Assembly (NCBI RefSeq): GCF_019048845.1
Contig: NZ_CP077426.1
Coordinates: 47,501 to 111,500, forward strand
DNA length: 64,000 bases
Reading direction: 5' to 3'
From: Vibrio mimicus
GTDB taxonomy: Bacteria; Pseudomonadota; Gammaproteobacteria; Enterobacterales; Vibrionaceae
Shown here: positions 53,644 to 63,813 of the stretch, piece by piece
Layout: every line of letters starts with the position of its first letter
Numbering within the stretch: the stretch's first letter is position 1
The notes under the pieces: model-generated
Database searches by the model: none
What the model was told of the DNA's origin: nothing
Seen by the model: only the letters and a program-made list of their open reading frames with translations
Program-made: the position numbers and the translations under genes

Positions 53644-54848
53644 TGCTTCGCCTCCGTGGTGATAGGGGTGACACTACGGCGCAAACGCTCGGTGATTACA
53701 TCGGCTAACTGCTGCTGTGTTTGCAGTTTCACCGGATATTTGACTTGTACTTGCTGTTTGGCGAGTTGAGCCAACTCAGCATTAAAGGTTTGTACGGCTT
53801 TGTCTCCAGCATTGAAGAAAGAGGTAGACCACTGTTCAGCGGTAGTCAGTGAAGTGACATAAAGGGTCTGTTGTTCGGTGTACACCCCTTTGATCGCTGT
53901 TTCTAATTTGGCTTGCAAGTTCTCTTTCAAATAAAAATGCTGAGTTGGGGAGAGCAGAGGAATCACATTCCCGTCACGAGAACGGAAGGTGATGAAGTTA
54001 TCGACAAAGGCGTTGAGTGAGTTTTTCAGGTTGGTTTGCCAATCATTAATATTCTCTGATACCGCTTGGGTTTCCTGTGGTTGATCTTCTGGCAAGATCG
54101 CATTGGCCAGCGGTAAGCTGTCGACTTGTTGCTGTAAGCTGATCAGACGCAGCACTAAACCATCACGATCAATCAGTGGGATATTTTTAAGCGCCGTAAT
54201 GTCATTCGCCATGGCTTTACGCAGTGGCGTTAGACTGGGGTCGTTGAGCGCAGCAATGCGCTGATCGGCACTTTCCATCAATTGGGTTGCGGTTTCTACA
54301 TCGTGTTCGAGGAACAGTTTACGTCCCGCGAGCTTCACCAAATAATCAGCTTCCGCGAGGAGCCAATCATTTGGGCGGCGACCTTTAATATCTGCCACCG
54401 CAAGCTGCAAACTCTCAATACTTTTTTGCTGTTGTTCCAGTACGGTTTCTGCGCGATGAGTAATTTCTGTAGCTTGCGAGGTGGCACTGGCCACGGTTTG
54501 CTTAAGCTGTTCGTTGAGTGCTTCGCGGGTTTGATTCAGTTCGGCACGTACCGCTTGTAGTTGCGCATTAAATTGGGCTTTCTGTTGCTGATGAACATAA
54601 GCAAAACCAGCACCGAGTGCTAAAACCAGTAGCAAGGCGACACTAGCCAGTTTTTTACCCTGATTATTTGGAGTTTGAACTTGAGCTTGCGGTTGAGGCT
54701 CGTTAGAAACTTTAGCTGCCGCTGGTTCTGGTTGAACGGAGGCATCGACTTTTGATTCGTGCTCGGTAGATGAAGTAACGGTGGGCGAGGGCGCGCTGGT
54801 TTTGGCTGCGGTTTCAGGTTCTTGTTGCGGTTTATTGTTGTTGGTCAT
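53640..54848 (-). CDS. hemX: HemX, membrane-anchored coiled-coil protein
   Basis: 402 residues: a Pro/Glu/Ala-rich cytosolic head (1-65), one membrane span (LASVALLLVLALGAGFAYV), then a coiled coil (~90-160) and helical periplasmic domain. HemX was once called uroporphyrinogen methyltransferase, but no SAM motif is seen here. Between hemD and hemY in the usual hemCDXY order. Confidence 0.9.
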   Translation of the reverse strand: MTNNNKPQQEPETAAKTSAPSPTVTSSTEHESKVDASVQPEPAAAKVSNEPQPQAQVQTPNNQGKKLASVALLLVLALGAGFAYVHQQQKAQFNAQLQAVRAELNQTREALNEQLKQTVASATSQATEITHRAETVLEQQQKSIESLQLAVADIKGRRPNDWLLAEADYLVKLAGRKLFLEHDVETATQLMESADQRIAALNDPSLTPLRKAMANDITALKNIPLIDRDGLVLRLISLQQQVDSLPLANAILPEDQPQETQAVSENINDWQTNLKNSLNAFVDNFITFRSRDGNVIPLLSPTQHFYLKENLQAKLETAIKGVYTEQQTLYVTSLTTAEQWSTSFFNAGDKAVQTFNAELAQLAKQQVQVKYPVKLQTQQQLADVITERLRRSVTPITTEAKQ

Positions 54849-54867
54849 TGCTCAGAGTTCCTGTTGG

Positions 54868-55596
54868 TTAGGGCATTAATGCCACCACTAAATCGCGATT
54901 GGCTGCACTTGGCGTCGTCACAATCCGATGAAATCCTAGGTTATGGGCGAGTTCGGCGATGCGTTGGCTTGGAACCAGCAGAGTGAGGTGCTGTACCCAT
55001 TCCAAATTGCTGCCATTTAACTGGCTAACGAAAAAAGCCAGCTGTTCGCTGCTGGTGATCACCAGTGAGCTGGCCCCGGCGTGTTGCCATTTAGGAACAC
55101 ACTCAGTGGCAGAAAAAGGCAGCTCACTTCGGCAATACGCTTCTTGATAGCGTACCGTTGCGCCTCTTTCCACTAAGGTGGAATAAATCAGCTCACGGCC
55201 ACCATTGCCCCGTAATATCAATATCTTTTTACCTGCGACATGGCGTAATGCCTCTAATGCTAGCAGATGTTCACTATCACTAATTTCTGGATAGTCTACT
55301 GATTGTTGGCAGGCTTTGCTGAAAACATGCGCGGTTTTTTGACCAACGGCAAGGTAAATAGCGCTATTTGGCCAACAAATTCGCCGATGTTGCAGAAATT
55401 GGTCACTGAAAGTCACAGCATGCTGGCTGACGGCGATGATGATATCGAATGAAGCTAAATCTTCTGCCAGCTCAGGGAGTTGAGGACTGGCTGAGATAGT
55501 GATCAGAGGATGATGCAGGGCAGTGATGCCCTGCTGATGAAGAAGTTGGCATAGTTCAATGCCTTGTACATCGGGACGAGTGACCAGTACTGTCAT
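54868..55596 (-). CDS. hemD: Uroporphyrinogen-III synthase HemD
   Basis: 242 residues, two Rossmann-like lobes (VLVTRPDVQGIELCQLLHQQG; DIIIAVSQHAV; AVGQKTAHVFSKA; ILRGNGGRELI; LVITSSEQLAF; VPSQRIAELAHNLGF). Closes and inverts ring D of hydroxymethylbilane. The family is weakly conserved, so the call leans on context after hemC (59-nt gap). Confidence 0.93.
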   Translation of the reverse strand: MTVLVTRPDVQGIELCQLLHQQGITALHHPLITISASPQLPELAEDLASFDIIIAVSQHAVTFSDQFLQHRRICWPNSAIYLAVGQKTAHVFSKACQQSVDYPEISDSEHLLALEALRHVAGKKILILRGNGGRELIYSTLVERGATVRYQEAYCRSELPFSATECVPKWQHAGASSLVITSSEQLAFFVSQLNGSNLEWVQHLTLLVPSQRIAELAHNLGFHRIVTTPSAANRDLVVALMP

Positions 55597-55655
55597 AGCA
55601 CCCTCAATCGGTTACAGATGTGATGAACCATCTTGCGGCTTATTCATGCTCGTCT

Positions 55656-56591
55656 TTATTCGTGTTCACAATAGAGACGTTCCAGAATTTCTTTGGCTCC
55701 TTGCTCAAGCAGCTGCTCAGCCAGTGTAATGCCTAGCTGTTCTGCTTCAGAACGTGGGCCGCGGATTTCACCACGAACGATTTGCGAACCATCAGGTTCA
55801 CCCACCAGAGCGCGTAGCCAAATCTCATCACCATCAAGTAGAGCATAACTACCAATTGGCACCTGACAGCCACCTTGCAGAGTCAGGTTCATCGCGCGCT
55901 CACAGCGCACGCGATCCGCGGTATCGGTATGGTTGAGTGGCGCAAGCAGTTCACGCACACGTTGGTCATCCAAACGACACTCAATGCCAACCGCACCTTG
56001 GCCAACCGCGGGAAGAGATTGTTCTGGTTCGATGAAGTTACGAATGCGGCTCTCAAGTCCCAGTCGTTTCAGGCCTGCAGCGGCCAAAATGATCGCATCG
56101 TATTCGCCAGCATCGAGCTTGCTCAATCTTGTGCCCACATTGCCGCGCAACTCTTTGATGACCAGATCAGGACGCGCTGCTTTTAATTGGCATTGGCGAC
56201 GCAGGCTGCAAGTGCCGACAACTGCGCCTGAAGGGAGATCATCAATCTTGGTGTAGGTATTAGAAACAAACGCATCGCGAGGATCTTCACGCTCGCAGAT
56301 GGTGACTAAGCCAAGACCTTCAGGAAAATCAACCGGCACATCTTTCATGGAGTGTACGGCTAAATCGGCACGACCTTCGAGCATGGCGACTTCCAACTCT
56401 TTGACGAATAAGCCCTTGCCACCCACTTTAGCCAGTGGGGTATCCAAAATCACATCACCACGCGTCACCATAGTGACCAACTCCACTTGCAAGCCTGGGT
56501 GGGCGGCCATTAAGGCATCCTTAACATAGTTAGCTTGCCATAAAGCCAGTGGACTCTGGCGGGTTGCAATGCGAATTGGCGTCTCGGTCAT
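55656..56591 (-). CDS. hemC: Hydroxymethylbilane synthase HemC (porphobilinogen deaminase)
   Basis: 311 residues from ATG 56591 (GGAAC upstream); 15 extra residues in the longer frame are unsupported. Cys242 in GGCQVPIG binds the dipyrromethane cofactor, same number as E. coli. [25 protein letters not shown] and [10 protein letters not shown] are also present. Divergent from cyaA, as in E. coli. Confidence 0.97.
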   Translation of the reverse strand: MTETPIRIATRQSPLALWQANYVKDALMAAHPGLQVELVTMVTRGDVILDTPLAKVGGKGLFVKELEVAMLEGRADLAVHSMKDVPVDFPEGLGLVTICEREDPRDAFVSNTYTKIDDLPSGAVVGTCSLRRQCQLKAARPDLVIKELRGNVGTRLSKLDAGEYDAIILAAAGLKRLGLESRIRNFIEPEQSLPAVGQGAVGIECRLDDQRVRELLAPLNHTDTADRVRCERAMNLTLQGGCQVPIGSYALLDGDEIWLRALVGEPDGSQIVRGEIRGPRSEAEQLGITLAEQLLEQGAKEILERLYCEHE

Positions 56592-56713
56592 TATGATGTT
56601 CCTATCCATCTGTCTAAAGTCGCTTAATCCTATCACTTGGGGATAAAAATGCTTACAACAAGTTCGATTCAGGATGATTTTGCAGGAAGTAATGCTACAT
56701 CAGGATGGAATAG

Positions 56714-56729
56714 TGTGACTGTGTTCTCA
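56714..56729 (+). promoter_or_regulatory. Putative CRP site in the hemC-cyaA intergenic region
   Basis: TGTGACTGTGTTCTCA fits TGTGA-N6-TCACA with one mismatch. E. coli cyaA is repressed by cAMP-CRP, so autogenous control would make sense. The rest of 56592-56944 has no gene. Confidence 0.45.
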
Positions 56730-56944
56730 TTTATGCATTGGTCTATGATTACAAAGTACAATTTAGCAACAACACTGTAATCATTTAAGTCATCGTTTGC
56801 GGATAAGTGCCGACTTGGTGTGATGTGCTTCCAAGAGCGCTTTACCAAATGGTTAAGAAGTGTTAAATTGATCACGTTTTGTTGGCATGGTCGCGTAAAA
56901 CATAACCAAAAAGCGGCTTGTATCTGTTATTCAGGGAAGCAACC

Positions 56945-59476
56945 TTGCAGGCTTATACTCAAACCTTAATTCATAGACTTGATAAGTTAAACCGGCAACG
57001 CATTGAGCGTGCGCTGGCTCTTATGGATTTGCAAAGCCAACGCGTTTTCCATTTAATTCCTACCCTGTTCCAATTTAATCATCCCCAGCTCCCCGGTTAT
57101 TTTTCTGTCGATACGCCTTTCGGCATCCATCTCTTTGAAGCCAATGACATTCAGCAGCAATTTATCGATGATGCTCAATTAACCATCGGTGTATCGTTAA
57201 CTCAATCAGCGAATCCGGCGATTCTTGGCTTATATACGATGGGGAGTACCTCATCGATCGGTCAAAGCACGTCCAGTGATCTGGATATTTGGGTGTGCGT
57301 GTCTGCCTCCATGAGTTGTGAAGCGCGTGAGAATCTCTCCAATAAATGTCTGCTGATCACCGATTGGGCGAAAAGTCAGGGCGTGGAAGCTAACTTCTTC
57401 ATCATGAACGAAGAGCGTTTCCGCCATAATCATTCGGAAGCGTTAAGCGGTGAGAACTGTGGTTCATCGCAGCATTTGTTGTTGTTGGATGAGTTTTATC
57501 GCTCTGCGGTGCGTTTGGCGGGCAAGCGTCTGCTGTGGCAAATCGTGCCGCCTGAAATGGAAGAGTGCTACGACGAATATGTTCGCGAGCTCTGTTCAAA
57601 TGGCTTTTTGAACTGCAATGAATGGATCGATTTTGGTAAGTTGAACCGCATTCCTGCTGAAGAATACTTCGGCGCGAATTTGTGGCAGCTGTATAAAAGT
57701 ATCGACTCACCTTATAAGTCGGTACTAAAAGCGATCCTGCTCGAAGCCTATTCGTGGGAGTACCCACACACTCAACTATTAAGTATTGATAGTAAACGCC
57801 GTTTCTTTGCCGATGAGCCAGACTTGTATGGGATGGATTCCTACTATCTCATGCTCGAAAAAGTGACCCGTTATTTAGAACGCATTGGTGACACGACTCG
57901 CTTAGAGTTGGTGCGTCGCTGTTTCTATCTCAAAACCCATGAAAAACTGTCTCGTGATCCGGGGATTGGTTCGATGCCTTGGCGTCGCGAAGCTTTGCGT
58001 GAGCTGACTAGCGAGTGGCAATGGGGCGCGGACTTGATTACTGAGCTGGATAATCGTCGTCACTGGAAAGTGGAACAGGTGAAAGTGGTACACCATGCAC
58101 TGCTCGATGCACTCATGCTCAGTTACCGTAACCTGATTCAGTTTGCACGCCGCAATGACATCACTTCGGCTATCAGCCCGCAAGATATCTCGATTCTGGC
58201 CCGTAAGCTCTATGCTGCGTTTGAAGTGTTGCCGGGTAAAGTCACTTTGCTGAACCCGCAAATTTCACCTGATTTGCATGAGCCAGATTTAAGTTTTATT
58301 GAGGTTTGTGCTGGTCGCACCAATAAGCCAGGTTGGTATTTGTATAAACAACCCCTACAAGCTCCGCGCTTGATTGGTCAACCATACCTTGAGCACAATG
58401 AATACTTGAGTAAGTTGGTGGCTTGGGCGTTTTTTAATGGCCTAATCACCGAATCCACGCGTTTGCAAGCCGTGGTGCGTGAAGCTCAGTTGGATATTGA
58501 CAAGTTCTATCAGATGGTGAGCGATCTGCGTAACACCTTCTCATTGCGCAAGCGTCGTCCAACTATGCAAGCACTGGCGAATCCTTGTGAAATTAGCCAA
58601 CTCGCTATGTTCATTAACTTTGAACATGACCCAACCAGTGAACTCAGTGGTAAAGCGCTGAAGGTTGATCTGAAAAACATCGATATTTTCAGCTTCGGTG
58701 CAGAACAAAAATGTTTAGTCGGCAGTGTCGATTTAGTGTATCGCAACTCGTGGCAGGAAGTGCGTACCCTGCATTTTGAAGGCCAGACTGCCATGCTGGA
58801 TGCCTTGAAAACTGTGCTCGGAAAAATGCATCAGGACGCGTTGCCTCCGGAATCAGTAGACGTGTTCTGCTACAGCAAAAACTTGCGTGGTGTGATGCGT
58901 AACTTGGTCTATCAACTGCTGGCCGAGTGCATTGATTTACGTCTCAAGCCGATGGAGCAAGAGAAGCGTCGCCGTTTTAAAGCGCTGCGTATGGGCGATC
59001 AAATGTATGGATTGTTCTTTGAACGCCGTGGAGTTTCGGTTCAAAAATTGGAAAACTCGGTCGATTTTTATCGCAGCATCTCGACCAATAAGCTGAAAGG
59101 CTCCCCTTTGCTGATGCTCGATCGCGATCAGGATTATCCTTTGCCTGCAGTGGTGGATAGTTTTGCCAGCGAAGGTTTGGTGCAGTTCTTCTTTGAAGAT
59201 ACCGAGAAAGGTTTCAACATCTATGTGCTGGATGAAGCCAACCGCGTTGAAGTGTATCACCAGTTTAACGGTGAAAAAGATGAGATGATTGCCAGCGTCA
59301 ACAGCTTCTACACTTCGATACTGGATGATAGCAATAAGCTTGCTACGAAAAGCATCAACTTTAACCTGCCGCAGTATTACCAAATTATTCATCCTGAAGA
59401 GGGTGAGACTTACGTGGTGCCGTATCGTAATGACAGCGCCGTGTATTCCAGGCCTTCACAAGTGGTCAATGCCTAA
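56945..59476 (+). CDS. cyaA: Adenylate cyclase, class I
   Basis: 843 residues. The TTG at 56945 (AGGGAAG upstream) aligns with the E. coli start (QAYTQTLIHRLDKLN against YLYIETLKQRLDAIN); E. coli also uses UUG, which limits synthesis. The catalytic nucleotidyltransferase region is GSTSSIGQ (100-107) to DLDIWVC (Asp112, Asp114). The C-terminal half is the regulatory region that responds to the glucose PTS. It makes cAMP for CRP. Confidence 0.96.
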   Translation: MQAYTQTLIHRLDKLNRQRIERALALMDLQSQRVFHLIPTLFQFNHPQLPGYFSVDTPFGIHLFEANDIQQQFIDDAQLTIGVSLTQSANPAILGLYTMGSTSSIGQSTSSDLDIWVCVSASMSCEARENLSNKCLLITDWAKSQGVEANFFIMNEERFRHNHSEALSGENCGSSQHLLLLDEFYRSAVRLAGKRLLWQIVPPEMEECYDEYVRELCSNGFLNCNEWIDFGKLNRIPAEEYFGANLWQLYKSIDSPYKSVLKAILLEAYSWEYPHTQLLSIDSKRRFFADEPDLYGMDSYYLMLEKVTRYLERIGDTTRLELVRRCFYLKTHEKLSRDPGIGSMPWRREALRELTSEWQWGADLITELDNRRHWKVEQVKVVHHALLDALMLSYRNLIQFARRNDITSAISPQDISILARKLYAAFEVLPGKVTLLNPQISPDLHEPDLSFIEVCAGRTNKPGWYLYKQPLQAPRLIGQPYLEHNEYLSKLVAWAFFNGLITESTRLQAVVREAQLDIDKFYQMVSDLRNTFSLRKRRPTMQALANPCEISQLAMFINFEHDPTSELSGKALKVDLKNIDIFSFGAEQKCLVGSVDLVYRNSWQEVRTLHFEGQTAMLDALKTVLGKMHQDALPPESVDVFCYSKNLRGVMRNLVYQLLAECIDLRLKPMEQEKRRRFKALRMGDQMYGLFFERRGVSVQKLENSVDFYRSISTNKLKGSPLLMLDRDQDYPLPAVVDSFASEGLVQFFFEDTEKGFNIYVLDEANRVEVYHQFNGEKDEMIASVNSFYTSILDDSNKLATKSINFNLPQYYQIIHPEEGETYVVPYRNDSAVYSRPSQVVNA

Positions 59477-59510
59477 ATCAGCGAAGCTTCAGGTTTGCTG
59501 AACAATGCCC

Positions 59511-59544
59511 AATAAAAAAGAGCACTGATGTGCTCTTTTTTATT
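59511..59544. terminator. Terminator between cyaA and cyaY
   Basis: The perfect 15-bp stem AATAAAAAAGAGCAC/GTGCTCTTTTTTATT has loop TGAT and is bidirectional. Confidence 0.93.
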
Positions 59545-59563
59545 GCATGACAAGTGCGCCAAC

Positions 59564-59878
59564 TTAAGCCCAATCAATCGGCTCATCGGCGTGCTTATCA
59601 CACTCTTGTTTCAGCAAGGTGAGCAGTTCAAGGCCGGTTTTGGAGCAGATCCACTCGCCATCAACCCACTTGAAATGGTAGCCGCCGGATTTTGATGCTA
59701 ACCAAATTTCACGCATCGGTTCTTGGCGGTTAATGATGATTTGGCTACGGTCATCAAACTCCAATGTCATGACATTGCCTGAGGTCTCGTAGTCGATATC
59801 GGCACCGGCCTCATCAATCGCCGCTTCTATACGCTCTAGTTGGCTGTCGACGAGTTGATGAAATTCAGTTTCGTTCAT
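59564..59878 (-). CDS. cyaY: Frataxin-like iron protein CyaY
   Basis: 104 residues. The acidic first helix (FHQLVDSQLERIEAAIDEAGADIDYE) and the beta-sheet motif GNVMTLEFDDRSQIIINRQEP with EIWLASKSGGYHF are typical. It binds iron and modulates IscS in iron-sulfur cluster assembly. Divergent from lptM and convergent with cyaA. Confidence 0.96.
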   Translation of the reverse strand: MNETEFHQLVDSQLERIEAAIDEAGADIDYETSGNVMTLEFDDRSQIIINRQEPMREIWLASKSGGYHFKWVDGEWICSKTGLELLTLLKQECDKHADEPIDWA

Positions 59879-59953
59879 CCTATCTATCCTATTGCTTTTC
59901 CTAATCGTGGTGCGATTATAGGGGGCATTGATTCAATAAGCACGATATGCAAA

Positions 59954-60070
59954 ATGAAAAAGAAATTCACTGCGCTGTTTTTGTTGTCCATGCTCGCGTT
60001 AGCGGGATGTGGGCAAACTGGGCCACTTTATATGCCTGATGATGCAAAACAAAGCGAACAAAGTCAGTAA
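59954..60070 (+). CDS. lptM: LPS translocon maturation lipoprotein LptM (YifL)
   Basis: 38 residues starting MKKKFTALFLLSMLALAGCG. The lipobox LAGC predicts lipidation at the cysteine, leaving a mature peptide beginning CGQTGPLYMP, characteristic of LptM, which helps LptD disulfide maturation. No good Shine-Dalgarno is visible before ATG 59954. Same place as in E. coli, between cyaY and dapF, with lysA added. Confidence 0.9.
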   Translation: MKKKFTALFLLSMLALAGCGQTGPLYMPDDAKQSEQSQ

Positions 60071-60102
60071 ATCACGCTACTAAGAACAAAAGGGAAAGCA
60101 TT

Positions 60103-61356
60103 TTGGATTACTTCAATTATCAGGATGATGGCCAGCTATGGGCCGAGCAAGTTCCACTCGCCGATCTGGCAAACCAGTACGGCACTCCGCTTTATGTATA
60201 CTCAAGAGCGACTCTTGAGCGCCATTGGCATGCGTTTGATAAGTCGGTGGGGGATTACCCGCATCTGATTTGTTATGCAGTTAAAGCCAACTCTAACCTT
60301 GGCGTATTGAATACATTAGCTCGCTTGGGCTCTGGCTTTGATATCGTTTCGGTCGGTGAATTGGAACGTGTCCTAGCGGCTGGCGGCGATCCAAGCAAAG
60401 TGGTGTTTTCAGGCGTCGGTAAAACCGAAGCCGAGATGAAACGTGCGCTGCAATTGAAGATCAAATGCTTTAACGTAGAGTCAGAGCGTGAACTGCATCG
60501 TCTGAACAAGGTGGCGGCGGAGTTAGGTGTTAAAGCGCCGATTTCACTGCGTATCAACCCTGATGTGGATGCCAAAACGCACCCTTACATTTCAACGGGC
60601 TTGCGTGATAACAAATTTGGCATCACGTTTGACCGCGCGACAGAGGTATATCGCCTTGCGCACAGCCTATCGCACCTTGATGTGCATGGCATTGACTGCC
60701 ATATCGGCTCGCAATTAACCGCACTTGCCCCGTTTATTGATGCGACCGACCGTTTGTTGGCGCTGATTGATTCACTCAAAGCGGAAGGCATTCATATTCG
60801 TCACTTGGATGTTGGTGGCGGTTTAGGCGTAGTTTACCGTGATGAATTACCCCCACAGCCTTCAGAATATGCGAAAGCTTTGTTGGATCGCCTTGAGCGT
60901 CACCGTGATTTGGAACTGATTTTTGAACCGGGGCGCGCGATTGCGGCTAACGCGGGTGTGTTGGTGACTAAGGTTGAGTTTCTCAAACACACGGAACACA
61001 AGAACTTCGCGATTATTGATGCGGCGATGAATGATTTGATTCGTCCTGCGCTGTACCAAGCATGGCAAGACATCATTCCGCTACGCCCACGCCAAGGTGA
61101 AGCGCAAACCTATGATTTGGTTGGCCCAGTGTGTGAAACCAGTGATTTCTTAGGTAAAGATCGCGACTTAGTGCTTGAGGAGGGGGATCTGCTCGCAGTC
61201 CGTTCTTCTGGTGCGTATGGTTTTACCATGTCCTCTAATTACAATTCCCGTCCGCGTGTGGCTGAAGTGATGGTTGATGGCAATAAAGCCCATTTGGTTC
61301 GCCAGCGTGAAACCTTAAGCAGCCTGTGGGCGTTGGAATCGGTTTTACCGGAGTAA
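60103..61356 (+). CDS. lysA: Diaminopimelate decarboxylase LysA
   Basis: 417 residues, TTG start at 60103 with AGGGAAAG. A PLP fold-III barrel: Lys61 in CYAVKANSN holds PLP; HIGSQL, the phosphate loop VGGGLGV and EPGRAI bind cofactor; [13 protein letters not shown] completes the partner active site. Last step of lysine synthesis; followed by dapF, which makes its meso-DAP substrate. Confidence 0.97.
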   Translation: MDYFNYQDDGQLWAEQVPLADLANQYGTPLYVYSRATLERHWHAFDKSVGDYPHLICYAVKANSNLGVLNTLARLGSGFDIVSVGELERVLAAGGDPSKVVFSGVGKTEAEMKRALQLKIKCFNVESERELHRLNKVAAELGVKAPISLRINPDVDAKTHPYISTGLRDNKFGITFDRATEVYRLAHSLSHLDVHGIDCHIGSQLTALAPFIDATDRLLALIDSLKAEGIHIRHLDVGGGLGVVYRDELPPQPSEYAKALLDRLERHRDLELIFEPGRAIAANAGVLVTKVEFLKHTEHKNFAIIDAAMNDLIRPALYQAWQDIIPLRPRQGEAQTYDLVGPVCETSDFLGKDRDLVLEEGDLLAVRSSGAYGFTMSSNYNSRPRVAEVMVDGNKAHLVRQRETLSSLWALESVLPE

Positions 61357-61367
61357 AGTTATCTTTT

Positions 61368-62198
61368 ATGCATTTCCATTTTTCTAAAATGCACGGCTTG
61401 GGTAACGACTTTATGGTCGTCGACTGCGTTACCCAAAACGTCTTCTTCTCTCCGGAATTGATCCGTCGTTTGGCGGACCGTCATACTGGAGTGGGCTTTG
61501 ATCAACTGTTGGTGGTTGAAGCACCTTACGATCCTGAATCCGATTTCCATTACCGAATTTTTAATGCGGATGGCAGTGAAGTGGAGCAGTGCGGCAACGG
61601 TGCGCGCTGTTTTGCCCGTTTTGTACGCATGAAAGGGTTAACCAACAAGTACAGCATCAGTGTCAGCACCAAAAAAGGCAAGATGGTGCTCAACGTAGAA
61701 GAGGAAGATCTGATCACAGTGAACATGGGTGTGCCGGAATTTGAACCGAGCAAAATCCCATTTCGTGCCAAGCAGAGTGAAAAAACCTATATCTTGCGTG
61801 TCGGTGAACACACCCTGTTTTGTGGCGCAGTGAGTATGGGCAATCCGCATGTGGTGACTGTGGTGGATGACATTCGCACCGCAGCGGTAGAAACCTTGGG
61901 GCCACTTCTGGAATCTCACGAGCGTTTCCCTGAGCGGGTCAATGCCGGCTTTATGCAGGTGGTGAGTCGTGAAGAGATCAATCTACGCGTGTATGAACGT
62001 GGTGCAGGAGAAACCCAAGCTTGTGGCAGCGGTGCTTGCGGCGCGGTTGCGGTCGGAATTTTGCAAGGATTACTGGATGAGCAAGTCTGCGTACATTTAC
62101 CCGGTGGCGAACTGGAAATCAGTTGGAAAGGCCCAGGTAAACCGCTTTACATGACAGGACCTGCCACACACATCTACGATGGCCAAATCTCTTGCTAA
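61368..62198 (+). CDS. dapF: Diaminopimelate epimerase DapF
   Basis: 276 residues from ATG 61368 ([18 protein letters not shown]). The two-base mechanism uses Cys75 (EQCGNGAR) and Cys219 (QACGSGAC), both conserved. It converts LL- to meso-diaminopimelate for lysine and peptidoglycan. An upstream in-frame ATG at 61326 lies inside lysA and is not needed. Confidence 0.97.
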   Translation: MHFHFSKMHGLGNDFMVVDCVTQNVFFSPELIRRLADRHTGVGFDQLLVVEAPYDPESDFHYRIFNADGSEVEQCGNGARCFARFVRMKGLTNKYSISVSTKKGKMVLNVEEEDLITVNMGVPEFEPSKIPFRAKQSEKTYILRVGEHTLFCGAVSMGNPHVVTVVDDIRTAAVETLGPLLESHERFPERVNAGFMQVVSREEINLRVYERGAGETQACGSGACGAVAVGILQGLLDEQVCVHLPGGELEISWKGPGKPLYMTGPATHIYDGQISC

Positions 62199-62211
62199 TT
62201 GAGGTTCAATT

Positions 62212-62910
62212 TTGTCTCAGGTAACGGCAGATGCTCTGACCGCCCAAGTGGTGGCAGAGTATCTTTATGAACACCCCGACTTTTTTCAGCACCATGCCTA
62301 TTTGGTTGAGCGACTGGCTTTGCCAACGCAAACGGGAGCCGTATCGCTCGCTCACGTTCAGTTAGCGCGGCAACGTCAGCGGATTGAGGATCTTGAAGAA
62401 GAGATCACCGGTTTGATGTCACTCGCCGCGAATAACGATCGCACTTTCCATGAGTTTATGGATTTGCAAGAGCAGATCCTCAAATGCTCGTCTCTGCAAG
62501 CGGTACTGCATGCCATTGAAGCGAAAGCGCGTGAGTTGAATTTACGTGCTTATGTGCGCCTTATGCAGCGACATGATGAGAAATATGGTTTAGCCAGTGA
62601 GGATTGGCAGCGCTTTGCGACCAACCACTTTAATGGCAAGCCTGCCTATTTAGGCCGTTTACGGCAAGCGGATCGCCAACGTCTGTTGGGTGATAGACCT
62701 GCGCCTGAAATGGGTTCCTATGTGGTATTACCCTTACATCGCCAAGCTCCGTTAGGTATCTTGGCTTTTGCGAGTGAAGATGGCGGCCATTTTCAGCCGA
62801 GTATGGACACCTTGTTTTTACGCCATCTGGCGTTAGTCTTAGCTCATCTGATAGAGACTTTACCTTGGCAGTCACACGATGAAGACCGAAGAACTCACCC
62901 CGCTTCCTAA
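62212..62910 (+). CDS. DUF484 (GAF-like) protein YigA
   Basis: 232 residues, TTG start at 62212 with TGAGG. An N-terminal helical part (VVAEYLYEHPDFFQHHAYLVERL) and coiled coil (ARQRQRIEDLEEEITGLM) lead to a GAF-like domain (~110-220). Function unknown, but it sits between dapF and xerC in E. coli too. Its last 32 nt overlap xerC. Confidence 0.9.
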   Translation: MSQVTADALTAQVVAEYLYEHPDFFQHHAYLVERLALPTQTGAVSLAHVQLARQRQRIEDLEEEITGLMSLAANNDRTFHEFMDLQEQILKCSSLQAVLHAIEAKARELNLRAYVRLMQRHDEKYGLASEDWQRFATNHFNGKPAYLGRLRQADRQRLLGDRPAPEMGSYVVLPLHRQAPLGILAFASEDGGHFQPSMDTLFLRHLALVLAHLIETLPWQSHDEDRRTHPAS

Positions 62911-63811
62911 TGCGTTAGCTCAGCCGCTGGAACGATTTTATGCTTATCTGCACAGTGAAAAAGGGCTGAGCCTCTATACACAGCGTAACTATAAGCAGCA
63001 GCTTGAGGCTATGGCGCGTTACTTGGCGCAAATGGGCTTAACCAGTTGGCCTCAGCTCGATGCAGCGTGGGTAAGGCAATTGGTCGTGCTGGGTAAGCGA
63101 CAAGGCATGAAAGCCAGTAGTATCTCTACCCGTTTATCGTCATTGCGCAGCTTTCTCGATTTTCTGATTTTGCGCGGTGAGTTGCAGGCGAATCCGGCGA
63201 AAGGTGTTTCTGCACCACGCAAGCAACGTCCGCTGCCGAAAAACCTTGATGTTGACGAAATGGCGCAGCTGCTGGAAGTAACCGATGATGATCCACTTTC
63301 CATTCGTGACCGTGCGATCATGGAACTGATGTATGGCTCAGGTTTACGTTTGGCGGAACTGGTGTCGATTGATGTGAAAGACGTCAATCTGCGTGACGGG
63401 GAAATCCGCGTCATCGGTAAAGGTAACAAAGAGCGCAAAGTGTGGTTTGCTGGACAAGCGCAAGAGTGGGTTGGGAACTGGCTGAAACTGCGCAGTCAGT
63501 TGGCCAATAGTGATGAAACGGCGCTGTTTGTTTCCAAACTCGGTACGCGTATTTCACACCGCAGTGTGCAAAAACGCATGGCGGAATGGGGGCAGAAGCA
63601 AGCGGTCGCGAGCCATATTAGCCCGCACAAACTGCGCCACTCTTTTGCTACGCACATGTTGGAATCGAGCAATAATCTGCGCGCCGTGCAGGAGTTGCTT
63701 GGCCACGAAAATATCGCTACCACGCAAATCTATACTCACCTCGACTTTCAACATCTGGCTCAGGTGTATGATCAGGCGCACCCTCGCGCCCGCAAAAAGA
63801 ACAAGGATTAA
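62879..63811 (+). CDS. xerC: Site-specific tyrosine recombinase XerC
   Basis: 310 residues. A SAM-like N-terminal core-binding domain and catalytic domain with Arg157, Lys181, His250, Arg253, His276 and nucleophile Tyr285. With XerD it resolves chromosome dimers at dif; in V. cholerae it also serves CTX-type phage integration. The ATG at 62879 overlaps the preceding gene; yigB starts 2 nt after the stop. Confidence 0.97.
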   Translation: MKTEELTPLPNALAQPLERFYAYLHSEKGLSLYTQRNYKQQLEAMARYLAQMGLTSWPQLDAAWVRQLVVLGKRQGMKASSISTRLSSLRSFLDFLILRGELQANPAKGVSAPRKQRPLPKNLDVDEMAQLLEVTDDDPLSIRDRAIMELMYGSGLRLAELVSIDVKDVNLRDGEIRVIGKGNKERKVWFAGQAQEWVGNWLKLRSQLANSDETALFVSKLGTRISHRSVQKRMAEWGQKQAVASHISPHKLRHSFATHMLESSNNLRAVQELLGHENIATTQIYTHLDFQHLAQVYDQAHPRARKKNKD

Positions 63812-63813
63812 GC

